From Faecalibacterium sp. (lineage in GTDB: Bacteria > Bacillota > Clostridia > Oscillospirales > Ruminococcaceae), in the NCBI GenBank assembly GCA_020025825.1, contig JAHHRL010000001.1, forward strand, positions 62,001-126,000: a stretch of DNA of 64,000 bases, given 5' to 3'. Made by a program: the position numbers and the translations under genes. Positions 25,006 to 33,636 of this stretch are shown one piece after another. The stretch's first letter is position 1; each line of letters begins with the position of its first letter. Below the pieces are notes generated by a model. It was not told where the DNA came from and did no database searches. It saw only the letters and a list, made by a program, of their open reading frames with translations.

Positions 25006-25317
25006 ATGGCAGTCAAGGAAAAAATCAGAATTCGTCTGCAGAGCTATGATGCTCAGCTGATCGACACCGCAGCAGAGAAGATCGTGGAAACCGCAAAGCA
25101 CACCGGTGCTCGCGTGTCCGGCCCGATCCCCCTGCCCACCGATCGTGAGGTCGTTACCGTCCTGCGCGCAGTCCACAAGTACAAGGACAGCCGCGAGCAG
25201 TTCGAGAGCCGCACCCACAAGCGTCTGATCGACATTCTGAAGCCGTCTAACAAGACGGTTGAGGCTCTGATGAGCCTGCAGCTCCCCGCTGGCGTTGACA
25301 TCGAGATCAAGCTGTAA
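25006..25317 (+). CDS. rpsJ: 30S ribosomal protein S10
   Basis: The 103-residue S10 has the expected length, with KIRIRLQSYD at the start, VSGPIPLPTDREVVTVLR in the middle and the THKRLIDI segment. It sits in the 30S head and, as NusE, also joins the antitermination complex. It is the first gene of the cluster, with an AGGAGG ribosome site and strong preference for GCT/CTG/AAG codons. Confidence 0.98.
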   Translation: MAVKEKIRIRLQSYDAQLIDTAAEKIVETAKHTGARVSGPIPLPTDREVVTVLRAVHKYKDSREQFESRTHKRLIDILKPSNKTVEALMSLQLPAGVDIEIKL

Positions 25318-25489
25318 TCTGTGCACAACCCCTTACATTTGAATCGGCGGAAGGTGCCGATGCGTGCTTAATTACCGGTTTGTGTAAGAAGCACATGAGA
25401 ACACAAATCTGATGTCCCCCGCAAGCGAGAGGGGTCATGTTGACGGGTCGTTCCCGCCAACCAATAACCTTTACAGGAGGAAAACAAAA
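25318..25489 (+). other. Structured intercistronic region between rpsJ and rplC
   Basis: This is the longest gap inside the S10 operon (172 nt). It has three hairpins: CGGC-ggaaggt-GCCG, ATGtCCCC...GGGGtCAT (9-bp arms with one mismatch), and a TTG-CGGG/CCCG-CAA hairpin just before the rplC ribosome site. There is no T tract, so it is not a terminator. It may be a processing or translational control site for rplC. Confidence 0.5.
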
Positions 25490-26122
25490 ATGGTCAAAGG
25501 TATTATCGGTAAGAAAATCGGTATGACCCAGCTGTTCGACGAGAACGGCAAGGTCGTGCCGGTAACCGTCATCGAGGCTGGTCCCTGCGCAGTTGTGCAG
25601 AAGAAGAGCGTCGAGAGCGACGGTTACGAGGCAGTTCAGCTGGGCTTCGGCGAAGTGAGCGCAAAGAAGGTCAACAAGGCCGCTGCTGGTCACTTCAAGA
25701 AGGCTGATGTCGCTCCCAAGCGCACCCTGCGCGAGTTCCGCCTGGAGGACATCTCCGGCATGAACGTTGGCGACATCCTGAAGGCTGACGTATTTGCTGC
25801 AGGCGACAAGGTCGACGTTGCAGGCTTCTCCAAGGGCAAGGGCTACCAGGGCGCAATCAAGCGCTGGAACTGCCATCGTCTGCGCGAGAGCCACGGCACT
25901 GGTCCCGTTGCTCGTCATGCAGGTTCCAACGGCCCGATCTCCGATCCCAGCCGCGTGTTCCCCGGCAAGCATCTGCCCGGCCACATGGGCTTCGAGCGTG
26001 TCACCGTTCAGAATCTGACGGTCGTCAAGGTCGACGTTGAAAATAATCTGATCGCTATCAAGGGTGCTGTTCCCGGTGCTAAGGGCACTATCATCACCAT
26101 CTGCGACAGCGTGAAGGCGTAA
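25490..26122 (+). CDS. rplC: 50S ribosomal protein L3
   Basis: The 210-residue L3 binds 23S rRNA near the peptidyl transferase centre and starts 50S assembly. The N-terminus GIIGKKIGMTQLFDENG and the loop GSNGPISDPSRVFPGKHLPGHMG are diagnostic. The ATG is 10 nt after AGGAGG; a longer frame from 25412 would run through the structured gap and is rejected. Confidence 0.98.
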   Translation: MVKGIIGKKIGMTQLFDENGKVVPVTVIEAGPCAVVQKKSVESDGYEAVQLGFGEVSAKKVNKAAAGHFKKADVAPKRTLREFRLEDISGMNVGDILKADVFAAGDKVDVAGFSKGKGYQGAIKRWNCHRLRESHGTGPVARHAGSNGPISDPSRVFPGKHLPGHMGFERVTVQNLTVVKVDVENNLIAIKGAVPGAKGTIITICDSVKA

Positions 26123-26137
26123 AGGAGGAAAGCTACA

Positions 26138-26761
26138 ATGGCAAAGTTTGACGTAGTCAACATGAACGGCAACAAGGTCAGCGAGGTAGAGCTTTCCGAC
26201 GCTGTGTTCGCTATCACCCCTAACGAGAAGGCTGTTCACATTGCAGTTGTGAACTACCTGGCAAACCAGCGTCAGGGCACTCAGAGCACCAAGGTCCGCA
26301 AGGAAGTTTCCGGCGGCGGCAAGAAGCCTTGGCGCCAGAAGGGCACTGGTCACGCTCGTCAGGGTTCTACCCGTGCTCCTCAGTGGACTCACGGTGGTGT
26401 TGCACTGGGCCCCAAGCCCCGTAGCTACCGTTACCACATCAACGATAAGGTCAAGCGCCTGGCTGTGCTGAGCGTTCTGTCTGACAAGGCTAACAACGGC
26501 AACATGGTTGTTGTTGACAAGCTGGCTGTTGAAGAGTACAAGACCAAGACCGTCGTCGCTATGCTGAATGCAATCGGCGCCGGCAAGAAGAACCTGATCG
26601 TCAACGACGTTGTCGATGCAAAGTTCGTTAAGAGCGCTGCTAACATTGCTGGTGTTAAGACCACTTTCGCAGGCAGCGTAAACACTTACGACGTGCTGAA
26701 CGCCGACAAGCTGATCATCAGCGTCGACGCAGCTAAGAAGCTCGAGGAGGTGCTGGGCTAA
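26138..26761 (+). CDS. rplD: 50S ribosomal protein L4
   Basis: The 207-residue L4 lines the exit tunnel with its extended loop (GGGKKPWRQKGTGHARQGS near residue 65). In enterobacteria it also represses its own operon by binding the leader, which makes it a candidate ligand of the leader here. Its stop overlaps the rplW start (TAATG). Confidence 0.98.
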   Translation: MAKFDVVNMNGNKVSEVELSDAVFAITPNEKAVHIAVVNYLANQRQGTQSTKVRKEVSGGGKKPWRQKGTGHARQGSTRAPQWTHGGVALGPKPRSYRYHINDKVKRLAVLSVLSDKANNGNMVVVDKLAVEEYKTKTVVAMLNAIGAGKKNLIVNDVVDAKFVKSAANIAGVKTTFAGSVNTYDVLNADKLIISVDAAKKLEEVLG

Positions 26762-27057
26762 TGAAGACCGCAATGGACATTATTCTGAAGCCTGTTATCA
26801 CCGAGAACTCCATGGCAGGCATCGCTGAGAAGAAGTACACCTTCAAGGTTGCTACCGATGCTACCAAGATCGACATCGCTCGCGCTGTCGAGACCCTGTT
26901 CCCGGGTACCAAGGTTGCTAAGGTCAACACCATTTCCGTGCGCGGCCGTTACCGCCGCCAGGGCATGCACGAGGGTTACACCGCTGCCTCCAAGAAGGCA
27001 ATCGTGACCCTGACCAAGGACTCCAAGGAAATCGAGTTCTTCAACAGCATGGTCTAA
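26761..27057 (+). CDS. rplW: 50S ribosomal protein L23
   Basis: The 98-residue L23 lies at the tunnel exit and is the docking site of trigger factor and SRP. KPVITENSM, YTFKVATDATKIDI and GRYRRQGMHEGYT are present. It starts on the last base of the rplD stop codon, so it depends on coupled translation. It is followed by a 77-nt gap with two small hairpins. Confidence 0.97.
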   Translation: MKTAMDIILKPVITENSMAGIAEKKYTFKVATDATKIDIARAVETLFPGTKVAKVNTISVRGRYRRQGMHEGYTAASKKAIVTLTKDSKEIEFFNSMV

Positions 27058-27134
27058 TCGAGCCCTCCGAGGGTTCATCTATGGGGATATGACCCCGATA
27101 ATAAGTCATAAGATCAAAAAGGAGAAAACAAGTA

Positions 27135-27968
27135 ATGGCTATCAAACATTATAAGCCGACTACTCCGGGCCGCCGCGGCATGACTGTCACCGATTACAGT
27201 GTGCTGAGCAAGGTCGAGCCCGAGCGCAGCCTGCTGGAGCCCATGAAGAAGCACAGCGGCCGTAACAACACCGGCCGTATCACCGTCCGTCACCACGGCG
27301 GCGGCAACCGCACCAAGTACCGCGTGATCGACTTCAAGCGTAACAAGGTGGATATGCCCGCAACCGTTAAGACCCTGGAGTACGATCCTAACCGCAGCGC
27401 ATTCATCGCTCTGGTTGAGTACACCGACGGTGTTAAGAGCTACATCATCGCTCCCGACGGCCTGAAGGTCGGCGATACCGTTGTCAGCAGCGCTACTGCT
27501 GATATCAAGGCTGGCAACTGCCTGCCCTTCGCTAACATTCCCGTTGGTACCATCATCCACAACATCGAGCTGTACCCCGGCAAGGGCGCTCAGCTGGTTC
27601 GTTCCGCTGGCAACATGGCTCAGCTGATGGCTAAGGAGAATGGTTACGCTCTGGTTCGTCTGCCCTCCGGTGAGATGCGCAACATCCCCCTGAACTGCAA
27701 GGCAGTCATCGGCCAGGTTTCTAACCTGGACCACGAGAACGTCAATCTGGGTAAGGCAGGCCGCAGCCGCCACCTGGGCATCCGTCCCGGCAGCCGTGGT
27801 TCCGTCATGAACCCCTGCGACCACCCGCACGGTGGTGGCGAGGGCCGCGCACCCATCGGTCGCTCTGGCCCTGTCACTCCTTGGGGCAAGCCTGCTCTGG
27901 GCCTGAAGACCCGCAAGACCAAGAACCGCTCCGACAAGTTCATTGTCAAGCGTGCTAACGAAAAGTAA
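27135..27968 (+). CDS. rplB: 50S ribosomal protein L2
   Basis: The 277-residue L2 is needed for subunit joining and peptidyl transferase activity. The conserved C-terminal MNPCDHPHGGGEGRAPIGR motif is intact, with the functionally key His in NPxDHPHGG. Start ATG behind AAAGGAG. Confidence 0.98.
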   Translation: MAIKHYKPTTPGRRGMTVTDYSVLSKVEPERSLLEPMKKHSGRNNTGRITVRHHGGGNRTKYRVIDFKRNKVDMPATVKTLEYDPNRSAFIALVEYTDGVKSYIIAPDGLKVGDTVVSSATADIKAGNCLPFANIPVGTIIHNIELYPGKGAQLVRSAGNMAQLMAKENGYALVRLPSGEMRNIPLNCKAVIGQVSNLDHENVNLGKAGRSRHLGIRPGSRGSVMNPCDHPHGGGEGRAPIGRSGPVTPWGKPALGLKTRKTKNRSDKFIVKRANEK

Positions 27969-27985
27969 GAGAGGAGATTTGACTT

Positions 27986-28252
27986 ATGGGTAGAAGTGTT
28001 AAAAAGGGCCCTTATGTACAGCCCGCTCTTATGAAGCGCGTGGAAGCTATGAATGCTGCCGGCAAGAAGCAGGTCGTTAAGACCTGGAGCCGTTCCTCCA
28101 CGATCTTCCCCGAGTTCGTCGGTCACACCTTCGCCGTCCACGACGGCCGCAAGCATGTGCCGGTGTACGTCACTGAAGACATGGTCGGTCACAAGCTGGG
28201 CGAGTTCGTGCCCACCCGCACGTTCAAAGGCCACGCAGCCACCACCAAATAA
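27986..28252 (+). CDS. rpsS: 30S ribosomal protein S19
   Basis: The 88-residue S19 in the 30S head contacts S13 and the A-site tRNA region. It shows RSVKKGPYVQPALMKRVE, TWSRSSTIFPEFVGHTFAVHDGRKH and the C-terminal KLGEFVPTRTF. AGAGGAG lies 14 nt upstream of the ATG. Confidence 0.98.
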   Translation: MGRSVKKGPYVQPALMKRVEAMNAAGKKQVVKTWSRSSTIFPEFVGHTFAVHDGRKHVPVYVTEDMVGHKLGEFVPTRTFKGHAATTK

Positions 28253-28271
28253 TTGAAGGAGGAACACAACA

Positions 28272-28607
28272 ATGGAAGCACGGGCAATTCTCCGTTATGC
28301 CCGCATTAGTCCTCGTAAGGTTTCTATCGTTATGGATCTGATCCGTAACAAGCCCCTGGACGAAGCGCTGGCAATCATGCAGTACACCCCGAAGGCCGCT
28401 TGTGAGCCCCTTCTGAAGCTGGTGAAGTCTGCAGCCGCTAATGCGGAAAACAATTTCAACATGGACAAGAACAACCTGTACGTGGCAGAGTGCTTTGTCA
28501 CTCCCGGCCCCACGCTGAAGCGCATGATGCCTCGCGCACAGGGTCGCGGCTACCGCATCCTGAAGCGTACCAGCCACATGACTGTTGTTCTGAAAGAGAA
28601 AGAATAA
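28272..28607 (+). CDS. rplV: 50S ribosomal protein L22
   Basis: The 111-residue L22 spans the 50S and reaches the exit tunnel; its beta-hairpin loop forms part of the macrolide-binding constriction. The C-terminal block LKRMMPRAQGRGYRILKRTSH is typical. The ribosome site is AAGGAGG. Confidence 0.98.
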   Translation: MEARAILRYARISPRKVSIVMDLIRNKPLDEALAIMQYTPKAACEPLLKLVKSAAANAENNFNMDKNNLYVAECFVTPGPTLKRMMPRAQGRGYRILKRTSHMTVVLKEKE

Positions 28608-28619
28608 GGAGGTAAACAA

Positions 28620-29312
28620 ATGGGCCAGAAAGTTAATCCGCACGGTCTGCGTGTGGGCGTTATTAAAGACTGGGACAGCCGCTGGTTTACTTCCAAGAAG
28701 GAATTCAGCGAGAACCTGGTTGAGGATCACAACATCCGTACTGAGCTGAAGAAGCAGCTGTATGATGCAGGTATCCCCAAGATCGAGATCGAGCGTACCG
28801 TGGATGCTTCCACCGGCGCTCCCAAGGTCACCGTTAACATCTACTGCTCCAAGCCGGGCATGGTCATCGGCAAGGGCGGTGAGGCTCGCGTTGCTCTGCA
28901 GGAGCAGCTGAGCAAGAAGTACGGCAAGGCTTTTGTCGTCAACGTGATCGAGGTTAAGAGCTTCGCTACCAACGCACAGCTGGTTGCTGAAGACATCGCT
29001 CGTCAGCTGGAGAACCGCGTTACTTTCCGTCGTGCTATGAAGCAGAGCATGCGCAATGCTATGAGCCCCCGCGATCGTAACACTGTCCCCGCTAAGGGCA
29101 TCAAGGCAATGTGCTCCGGCCGTCTGGGCGGCGCCGACATTGCTCGTACCGAGAGCTACCACGAAGGCACCATCCCCCTGCAGACCCTGCGTGCAGACAT
29201 CGACTACGGCTTCGCAGAAGCTGACACCACCTATGGTAAGATCGGTGTTAAGGTTTGGATCTACAAGGGCGAGGTCCTGAAGAGTGTCAAGAAGGAAGGA
29301 GGCAACAAGTAA
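28620..29312 (+). CDS. rpsC: 30S ribosomal protein S3
   Basis: The 230-residue S3 is at the mRNA entry tunnel and has helicase activity with S4 and S5. The N-terminal MGQKVNPHGLRVG and the KH-domain loop PGMVIGKGGE are present. Its stop overlaps the rplP start by one base. Confidence 0.98.
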   Translation: MGQKVNPHGLRVGVIKDWDSRWFTSKKEFSENLVEDHNIRTELKKQLYDAGIPKIEIERTVDASTGAPKVTVNIYCSKPGMVIGKGGEARVALQEQLSKKYGKAFVVNVIEVKSFATNAQLVAEDIARQLENRVTFRRAMKQSMRNAMSPRDRNTVPAKGIKAMCSGRLGGADIARTESYHEGTIPLQTLRADIDYGFAEADTTYGKIGVKVWIYKGEVLKSVKKEGGNK

Positions 29313-29749
29313 TGCTGCTGCCTAAGCGTGTTAAGTATCGCCGCGTTCACCGCGGCCGCATGACCGGTAAGGCTCTGCGCGGTAACACCGTGAATCAGGG
29401 TCAGTACGGTCTGATGGCTCTGGAGCCCGCTTGGATCACCTCCAAGCAGATCGAAGCAGCCCGTGTTGCCATGACTCGTTACATCAAGCGTGGCGGCAAG
29501 GTCTGGATCAAGATCTTCCCCGATAAGCCCGTTACCGAAAAGCCCGCTGAAACCCGAATGGGTTCCGGTAAGGGCAGCCCCGAGTACTGGGTTGCTGTTG
29601 TTAAGCCCGGCCGCGTTATGTTTGAACTGGCCGACGTTGATGAGGCTACTGCTCGCGAGGCTCTGCGCCTGGCTATGCACAAGCTGCCCGTCAAGTGCAA
29701 GTTTGTGGTCCGTGAGGATCTGAAGGAGGATGGCACGAATGAAGGCTAA
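29312..29749 (+). CDS. rplP: 50S ribosomal protein L16
   Basis: The 145-residue L16 lies near the A-site tRNA elbow. MLLPKRVKYRRVHRGRM begins the protein and the AFMRRPP-equivalent loop region KPAETRMGSGKGSPEYWVAVV is present. The ATG at 29312 (TAATG overlap with rpsC, GGAGG just before) is chosen over an in-frame upstream start inside rpsC. Confidence 0.98.
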   Translation: MLLPKRVKYRRVHRGRMTGKALRGNTVNQGQYGLMALEPAWITSKQIEAARVAMTRYIKRGGKVWIKIFPDKPVTEKPAETRMGSGKGSPEYWVAVVKPGRVMFELADVDEATAREALRLAMHKLPVKCKFVVREDLKEDGTNEG

Positions 29750-29924
29750 GGAACTGCGCGAACTGCAGGTTGCAGAGCTGAACACTAAGCTGGGAGAGCT
29801 CAAGAGCGAACTGTTTAACCTCCGTTTCCAGCATGCCATCAACCAGCTGGAGAACCCCGGCCGCATTGATGCTGTCAAGAAGGACATCGCCCGCGTGATG
29901 ACCATTCTGGCAGAAAAGCAGTAA
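29739..29924 (+). CDS. rpmC: 50S ribosomal protein L29
   Basis: The 61-residue L29 is a two-helix protein near the tunnel exit, beside L23. The ATG at 29739 is chosen because AAGGAGG ends 9 nt before it, whereas an ATG at 29730 abuts the ribosome site. The resulting start MKAKELRELQV fits the family. It overlaps the end of rplP by 11 nt. Confidence 0.95.
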   Translation: MKAKELRELQVAELNTKLGELKSELFNLRFQHAINQLENPGRIDAVKKDIARVMTILAEKQ

Positions 29925-29936
29925 GGAGGTTATACG

Positions 29937-30194
29937 ATGGAAGAACGTAATCTGAGAAAGACCCGTGTCGGCGTTGTTGTGTCCGACAAAATGGATAAGA
30001 CCATCGTGGTTGCCGTTAAGGATAGCGTGCAGCACCCCCTGTACAAGAAGATCCTGAAGCGTACCGTGAAGTTCAAGGCTCGTGATGAGAAGAGCGAGTG
30101 CGGTATTGGTGACCGTGTCGAGATCATGGAGTGCCGTCCCCTGTCCAAGGAGGTCAACTGGCGCCTGGTCAAGATCATCGAGAAGGCAAAGTAA
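29937..30194 (+). CDS. rpsQ: 30S ribosomal protein S17
   Basis: The 85-residue S17 binds helices in the 5' domain of 16S rRNA. RKTRVGVVVSDKMDKTIVV, HPLYKKILKRTVKFKA and GDRVEIMECRPLSK mark the OB fold. The ribosome site is AAGGAGG. Confidence 0.98.
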   Translation: MEERNLRKTRVGVVVSDKMDKTIVVAVKDSVQHPLYKKILKRTVKFKARDEKSECGIGDRVEIMECRPLSKEVNWRLVKIIEKAK

Positions 30195-30228
30195 TTTGCC
30201 CTGGTAACTTTGAAAGGAGAAATCTGAT

Positions 30229-30597
30229 ATGGTTCAGATGCAGACTTATCTCAAAGTGGCCGACAACACCGGTGCCAAGGAACTGATGTGCTTCCGTGTG
30301 CTGGGCGGTACCCGCAAGAGATACGCAAACATTGGTGACGTCGTAGTGTGCTCTGTCAAGAAGGCAGCACCTGGCGGCACTGTTAAGAAGGGCGACGTCG
30401 TGAAGGCTGTTATCGTACGCAGCAAGCACGGCCTGCGCCGCGCCGACGGCAGCTACATTCGTTTCGACGAGAATGCAGCCGTCATTATCGGAGCTGATAA
30501 GAGCCCCAAGGGCACCCGTATTTTTGGACCCGTTGCCCGTGAGCTCCGTGAGGCTGGTTACACCAAGATCCTGAGCCTGGCTCCGGAATCGCTGTAA
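30229..30597 (+). CDS. rplN: 50S ribosomal protein L14
   Basis: The 122-residue L14 sits at the intersubunit face, contacts 16S rRNA helix 14 and is the RsfS silencing-factor site. VQMQTYLKVADNTGAKELMC and GTRIFGPVARELRE are canonical. It is conventionally the first gene of the spc segment, though no separate promoter is visible in the 34-nt gap. Confidence 0.98.
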   Translation: MVQMQTYLKVADNTGAKELMCFRVLGGTRKRYANIGDVVVCSVKKAAPGGTVKKGDVVKAVIVRSKHGLRRADGSYIRFDENAAVIIGADKSPKGTRIFGPVARELREAGYTKILSLAPESL

Positions 30598-30610
30598 GGA
30601 GGTTTTAAGA

Positions 30611-30925
30611 ATGAATAATCTTCATGTTAAAACCGGCGATAACGTTATGATCATCAGCGGTAAGGATAAGGGCCAGACCGGCAAGGTTCTGCAGGTCAGC
30701 CCCTCCGAAGGCAAGGTCATCGTTGAAGGCCGCAACATGGTCACGAAGCACGTCAAGCCCCGCCGTCAGGGCGAGCAGGGCGGCATCGTGAAGGCTGAGG
30801 GTGCTATGTACGCATCCAAGGTCCAGGTCGTCTGCCCCAAGTGCGGCAAGGCCACTCGCGTTGGCCACGTCGTGAAGGATGGCAAGAACATTCGCGTTTG
30901 CAAGAAGTGCGGCGCAGAACTGTAA
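30611..30925 (+). CDS. rplX: 50S ribosomal protein L24
   Basis: The 104-residue L24 is a KOW-domain assembly starter (VMIISGKDKGQTGKVLQV). Its C-terminus carries a zinc-ribbon-type CPKC...CKKC, the cysteine-containing form found in many Firmicutes. Confidence 0.98.
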   Translation: MNNLHVKTGDNVMIISGKDKGQTGKVLQVSPSEGKVIVEGRNMVTKHVKPRRQGEQGGIVKAEGAMYASKVQVVCPKCGKATRVGHVVKDGKNIRVCKKCGAEL

Positions 30926-30942
30926 GGGAAGGAGTAGGAAAG

Positions 30943-31482
30943 ATGGCTCGTCTGAAAGAACAGTATGTGAAAGAGATCGCTCCTGCTCTGAACGAAAAGT
31001 TCGGCTACAAGAGCGTTATGCAGATCCCCAAGCTGGATAAGGTTGTTATCAACGTTGCCTGCGGCGACGCTAAGGATAACGCTAAGATCCTGGACGCTGT
31101 GATCAATGATCTGAACCAGATCTGCGGCCAGCGTGGCACCATCTGCAAGGCAAAGAAGAGCGTTGCTAACTTTAAGCTGCGCGCTGGCACCCCCATCGGC
31201 GTCAAGCTGACCCTGCGTGGTGACCGTATGTATGAGTTCGTTGATCGTTTCTTCAACGTTGCTCTGCCCCGTGTCCGCGACTTCCGCGGCATCAACGGCA
31301 ACTCCTTCGATGGCCGCGGCAACTACGCATGCGGCATCAAGGAGCAGATCATCTTCCCCGAGATTGACTTCGACAAGGTCGACGCAATCCGCGGCATGGA
31401 TATCTGCTTTGTTACCACCGCTAAGACCGACGAAGAGGCCAAGGAGCTGCTGAAGGCTCTGGGCGCTCCGTTCGCCAACTAA
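30943..31482 (+). CDS. rplE: 50S ribosomal protein L5
   Basis: The 179-residue L5 binds 5S rRNA and contacts the P-site tRNA. RAGTPIGVKLTLRGDRMYEF and PRVRDFRGINGNSFDGRGNY are diagnostic. The ATG at 30943 follows GGAAGGAG; the longer frame lies inside rplX. Confidence 0.97.
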   Translation: MARLKEQYVKEIAPALNEKFGYKSVMQIPKLDKVVINVACGDAKDNAKILDAVINDLNQICGQRGTICKAKKSVANFKLRAGTPIGVKLTLRGDRMYEFVDRFFNVALPRVRDFRGINGNSFDGRGNYACGIKEQIIFPEIDFDKVDAIRGMDICFVTTAKTDEEAKELLKALGAPFAN

Positions 31483-31504
31483 GAGAAAGGGAGGAACTCT
31501 GATT

Positions 31505-31690
31505 ATGGCTAAGTTGTCTATGAAGCTGAAGCAGGCTCGTCCCGCTAAGTTCTCTACCCGCGCTTACACTCGTTGCAAGATCTGCGGTCGTCCCCACTCC
31601 GTCCTGCGCAAGTACGGCATCTGCCGCATCTGCTTCCGCGAGATGGCATACAAGGGCGAGATCCCCGGCGTGAAGAAGGCTTCCTGGTAA
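31505..31690 (+). CDS. rpsZ: 30S ribosomal protein S14, zinc-binding type
   Basis: The 61-residue short S14 has a C-x2-C-x12-C-x2-C zinc site (CKIC...CRIC) after a basic N-terminus. This is the ancestral zinc type used in most Firmicutes when zinc is plentiful. A 64-nt gap before rpsH has no clear structure. Confidence 0.97.
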   Translation: MAKLSMKLKQARPAKFSTRAYTRCKICGRPHSVLRKYGICRICFREMAYKGEIPGVKKASW

Positions 31691-31754
31691 GTCTTTTTCC
31701 CATATAAATATCCGAACATACACTATTTGGAACTAATCTTAGGAGGTTAGTGGC

Positions 31755-32153
31755 ATGCACATTACTGATCCTATCGCGGACCTGCTGACTCGCATCCGCA
31801 ACGCTGGCACTGCCAAACACCCTTCTGTAGAGATCCCCGCTTCTAATATGAAGAAGGCAATCTGCCAGATTCTGGTGGACGAGGGCTACATCAAGGGCAT
31901 GCAGGTCAAGAACGATACCGCTCAGGGCACCATCGTGCTGACCCTGAAGTACCAGGAGGACGGTTCTTCCGTCATCGCTGGCCTGCGCCGTGTTTCTAAG
32001 CCCGGCCTGCGTATCTACACCAACTGCGAGAACATGCCCAAGGTCATGAAGGGCCTGGGCGTCGCAATCATCTCCACTTCTAAGGGCATCATGACCGACA
32101 AGGCTGCTCGTGCAGCTAACGTTGGCGGCGAAGTGCTGGCCTTTGTGTGGTAA
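31755..32153 (+). CDS. rpsH: 30S ribosomal protein S8
   Basis: The 132-residue S8 organises the 16S central domain and is the spc-operon repressor in E. coli. ITDPIADLLTRIRNA opens the protein and GEVLAFVW closes it, as expected. The ribosome site is AGGAGG. Confidence 0.98.
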   Translation: MHITDPIADLLTRIRNAGTAKHPSVEIPASNMKKAICQILVDEGYIKGMQVKNDTAQGTIVLTLKYQEDGSSVIAGLRRVSKPGLRIYTNCENMPKVMKGLGVAIISTSKGIMTDKAARAANVGGEVLAFVW

Positions 32154-32170
32154 GAAAGGGGTAAAAGACA

Positions 32171-32722
32171 ATGTCGAGAATTGGAAGAAAACCCATCGTC
32201 ATTCCTGCCGGCGTCACGGTTACTGTTGACGAAGCAGCTCACACCGTTGATGTCAAGGGCCCCAAGGGTAACCTGCATTCCAACTATCATCCCATGATGA
32301 CCGTTAAGGTCGAGGGCAATGAAGTTCTGGTAACCCGCCCCAATGACGAGAAGGAAGCACGCAGCCTGCACGGCCTGACTCGCACCAACATTGCGAACAT
32401 GGTCGAAGGCGTTACCAACGAATTCAAGAAGGCTCTGGAACTGCAGGGCGTTGGTTTCCGTTGGCAGAAGCAGGGCAACACCCTGGTCATGAACCTGGGC
32501 TTCTCTCATCAGGTTTCTGTTTCTGAAACTGATGACGTAAAGATCGATCTGATCGACGCAAACAACATCACCGTCCACGGTGCTGACAAGCAGAAGGTTG
32601 GCCAGTTTGCAGCTGACCTGCGCGCTAAGCGTGCTCCGGAACCCTACAAGGGCAAGGGCATTCGCTACAAGGGCGAAGTTGTTAAGCACAAGGAAGGCAA
32701 GGCCGGTAAGGGCAAGAAATAA
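32171..32722 (+). CDS. rplF: 50S ribosomal protein L6
   Basis: The 183-residue L6 is a two-domain protein near the sarcin-ricin loop and factor-binding site. SRIGRKPIVIPAGV at the start and PEPYKGKGIRYKGE near the C-terminus are canonical. Confidence 0.98.
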   Translation: MSRIGRKPIVIPAGVTVTVDEAAHTVDVKGPKGNLHSNYHPMMTVKVEGNEVLVTRPNDEKEARSLHGLTRTNIANMVEGVTNEFKKALELQGVGFRWQKQGNTLVMNLGFSHQVSVSETDDVKIDLIDANNITVHGADKQKVGQFAADLRAKRAPEPYKGKGIRYKGEVVKHKEGKAGKGKK

Positions 32723-32740
32723 GGTAAGGAGTGAGAGACA

Positions 32741-33100
32741 ATGGTTAAGCAGATTGACAAAAACGAAGCTCGCCTTCGTCGTCATCGCCGCGTTCGCGGC
32801 AAGATCAGCGGCACCGCCGCTCGTCCCCGTCTGGATGTTTTCCGCTCCGCCAAGCACATCTACGCTCAGATCATCGACGATGAGGCTGGCGTGACCCTGG
32901 CTGCAGCATCCACTATGGACAAGGACTTCAACGGCTACGGCGGCAACGTCGAGGCTGCTACTCAGGTTGGCAAGAACATTGCTGCCAAGGCTCTGGAAAA
33001 GGGCATCACCGAGGTCGTGTTCGACCGTGGTGGTTTCGTGTATCATGGCCGTGTCAAGGCCGTAGCAGAGGGCGCTCGCGAGGGCGGCCTGAAGCTGTGA
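32741..33100 (+). CDS. rplR: 50S ribosomal protein L18
   Basis: The 119-residue L18 binds 5S rRNA together with L5 and L25. RLRRHRRVRGKI, RPRLDVFRSAKHIYAQIIDD and FDRGGFVYHGRVKAVAEGAREGGL are present. Confidence 0.98.
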   Translation: MVKQIDKNEARLRRHRRVRGKISGTAARPRLDVFRSAKHIYAQIIDDEAGVTLAAASTMDKDFNGYGGNVEAATQVGKNIAAKALEKGITEVVFDRGGFVYHGRVKAVAEGAREGGLKL

Positions 33101-33118
33101 TGAGAGGAGGAGACACAT

Positions 33119-33622
33119 ATGGCTATGAGAAATCGTGAGCCCGATGATGGCATGATCACTAAGGTCGTCTCCATCAATCGCGTTTCTAAAACCGTTAAGG
33201 GCGGCCGCGTTATGAAGTTCGCTGCCCTGGTTGTTGTCGGCGACGGCAAGAACACCATCGGCTACGGCATCGGCAAGTCCGGTGAAGTTCCCGAGGCCAT
33301 CCGCAAGGGTGAGGCTGCTGCTAAGAAGAACCTGCATAAGATCGCTCTGAAGGGTACCACCATTCCCCACGAGACCATCGGCAAGTTCGGCGCAGGCGCA
33401 GTTCTGATGAAGCCCGCAGCTCCTGGTACCGGCGTTATCGCTGGCGGCCCCGTGCGTGCCGTCATCGAAGTGTGCGGCATCAAGGACATCCGTACGAAGT
33501 CTATGCGTTCCAACAACCCCATTAACGTTGTTGCCGCTACTTTCGCAGGTCTGACTGGCCTGGTCAGCGCTGAAGAAGTCGCTGCCAAGCGTGGCAAGAC
33601 CGTGAAGGAAATTCTGGGCTAA
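33119..33622 (+). CDS. rpsE: 30S ribosomal protein S5
   Basis: The 167-residue S5 is part of the mRNA-entry and decoding-fidelity region. The conserved loop VSKTVKGGRVMKFAALVVVGD is the site where spectinomycin resistance changes arise in other species; it looks wild-type here. Confidence 0.98.
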   Translation: MAMRNREPDDGMITKVVSINRVSKTVKGGRVMKFAALVVVGDGKNTIGYGIGKSGEVPEAIRKGEAAAKKNLHKIALKGTTIPHETIGKFGAGAVLMKPAAPGTGVIAGGPVRAVIEVCGIKDIRTKSMRSNNPINVVAATFAGLTGLVSAEEVAAKRGKTVKEILG

Positions 33623-33636
33623 GGAGGTAACGAAAC

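Noticed and set aside
25307..26773. Long minus-strand open frame opposite rplC and rplD (488 codons)
   Set aside because: It is opposite highly expressed ribosomal genes with strong codon bias, which leaves few antisense stops; it resembles no known protein and has no ribosome site.
32015..33370. Long minus-strand open frame opposite rplF, rplR and rpsE (451 codons)
   Set aside because: Same cause: codon-bias shadow of real genes on the plus strand.
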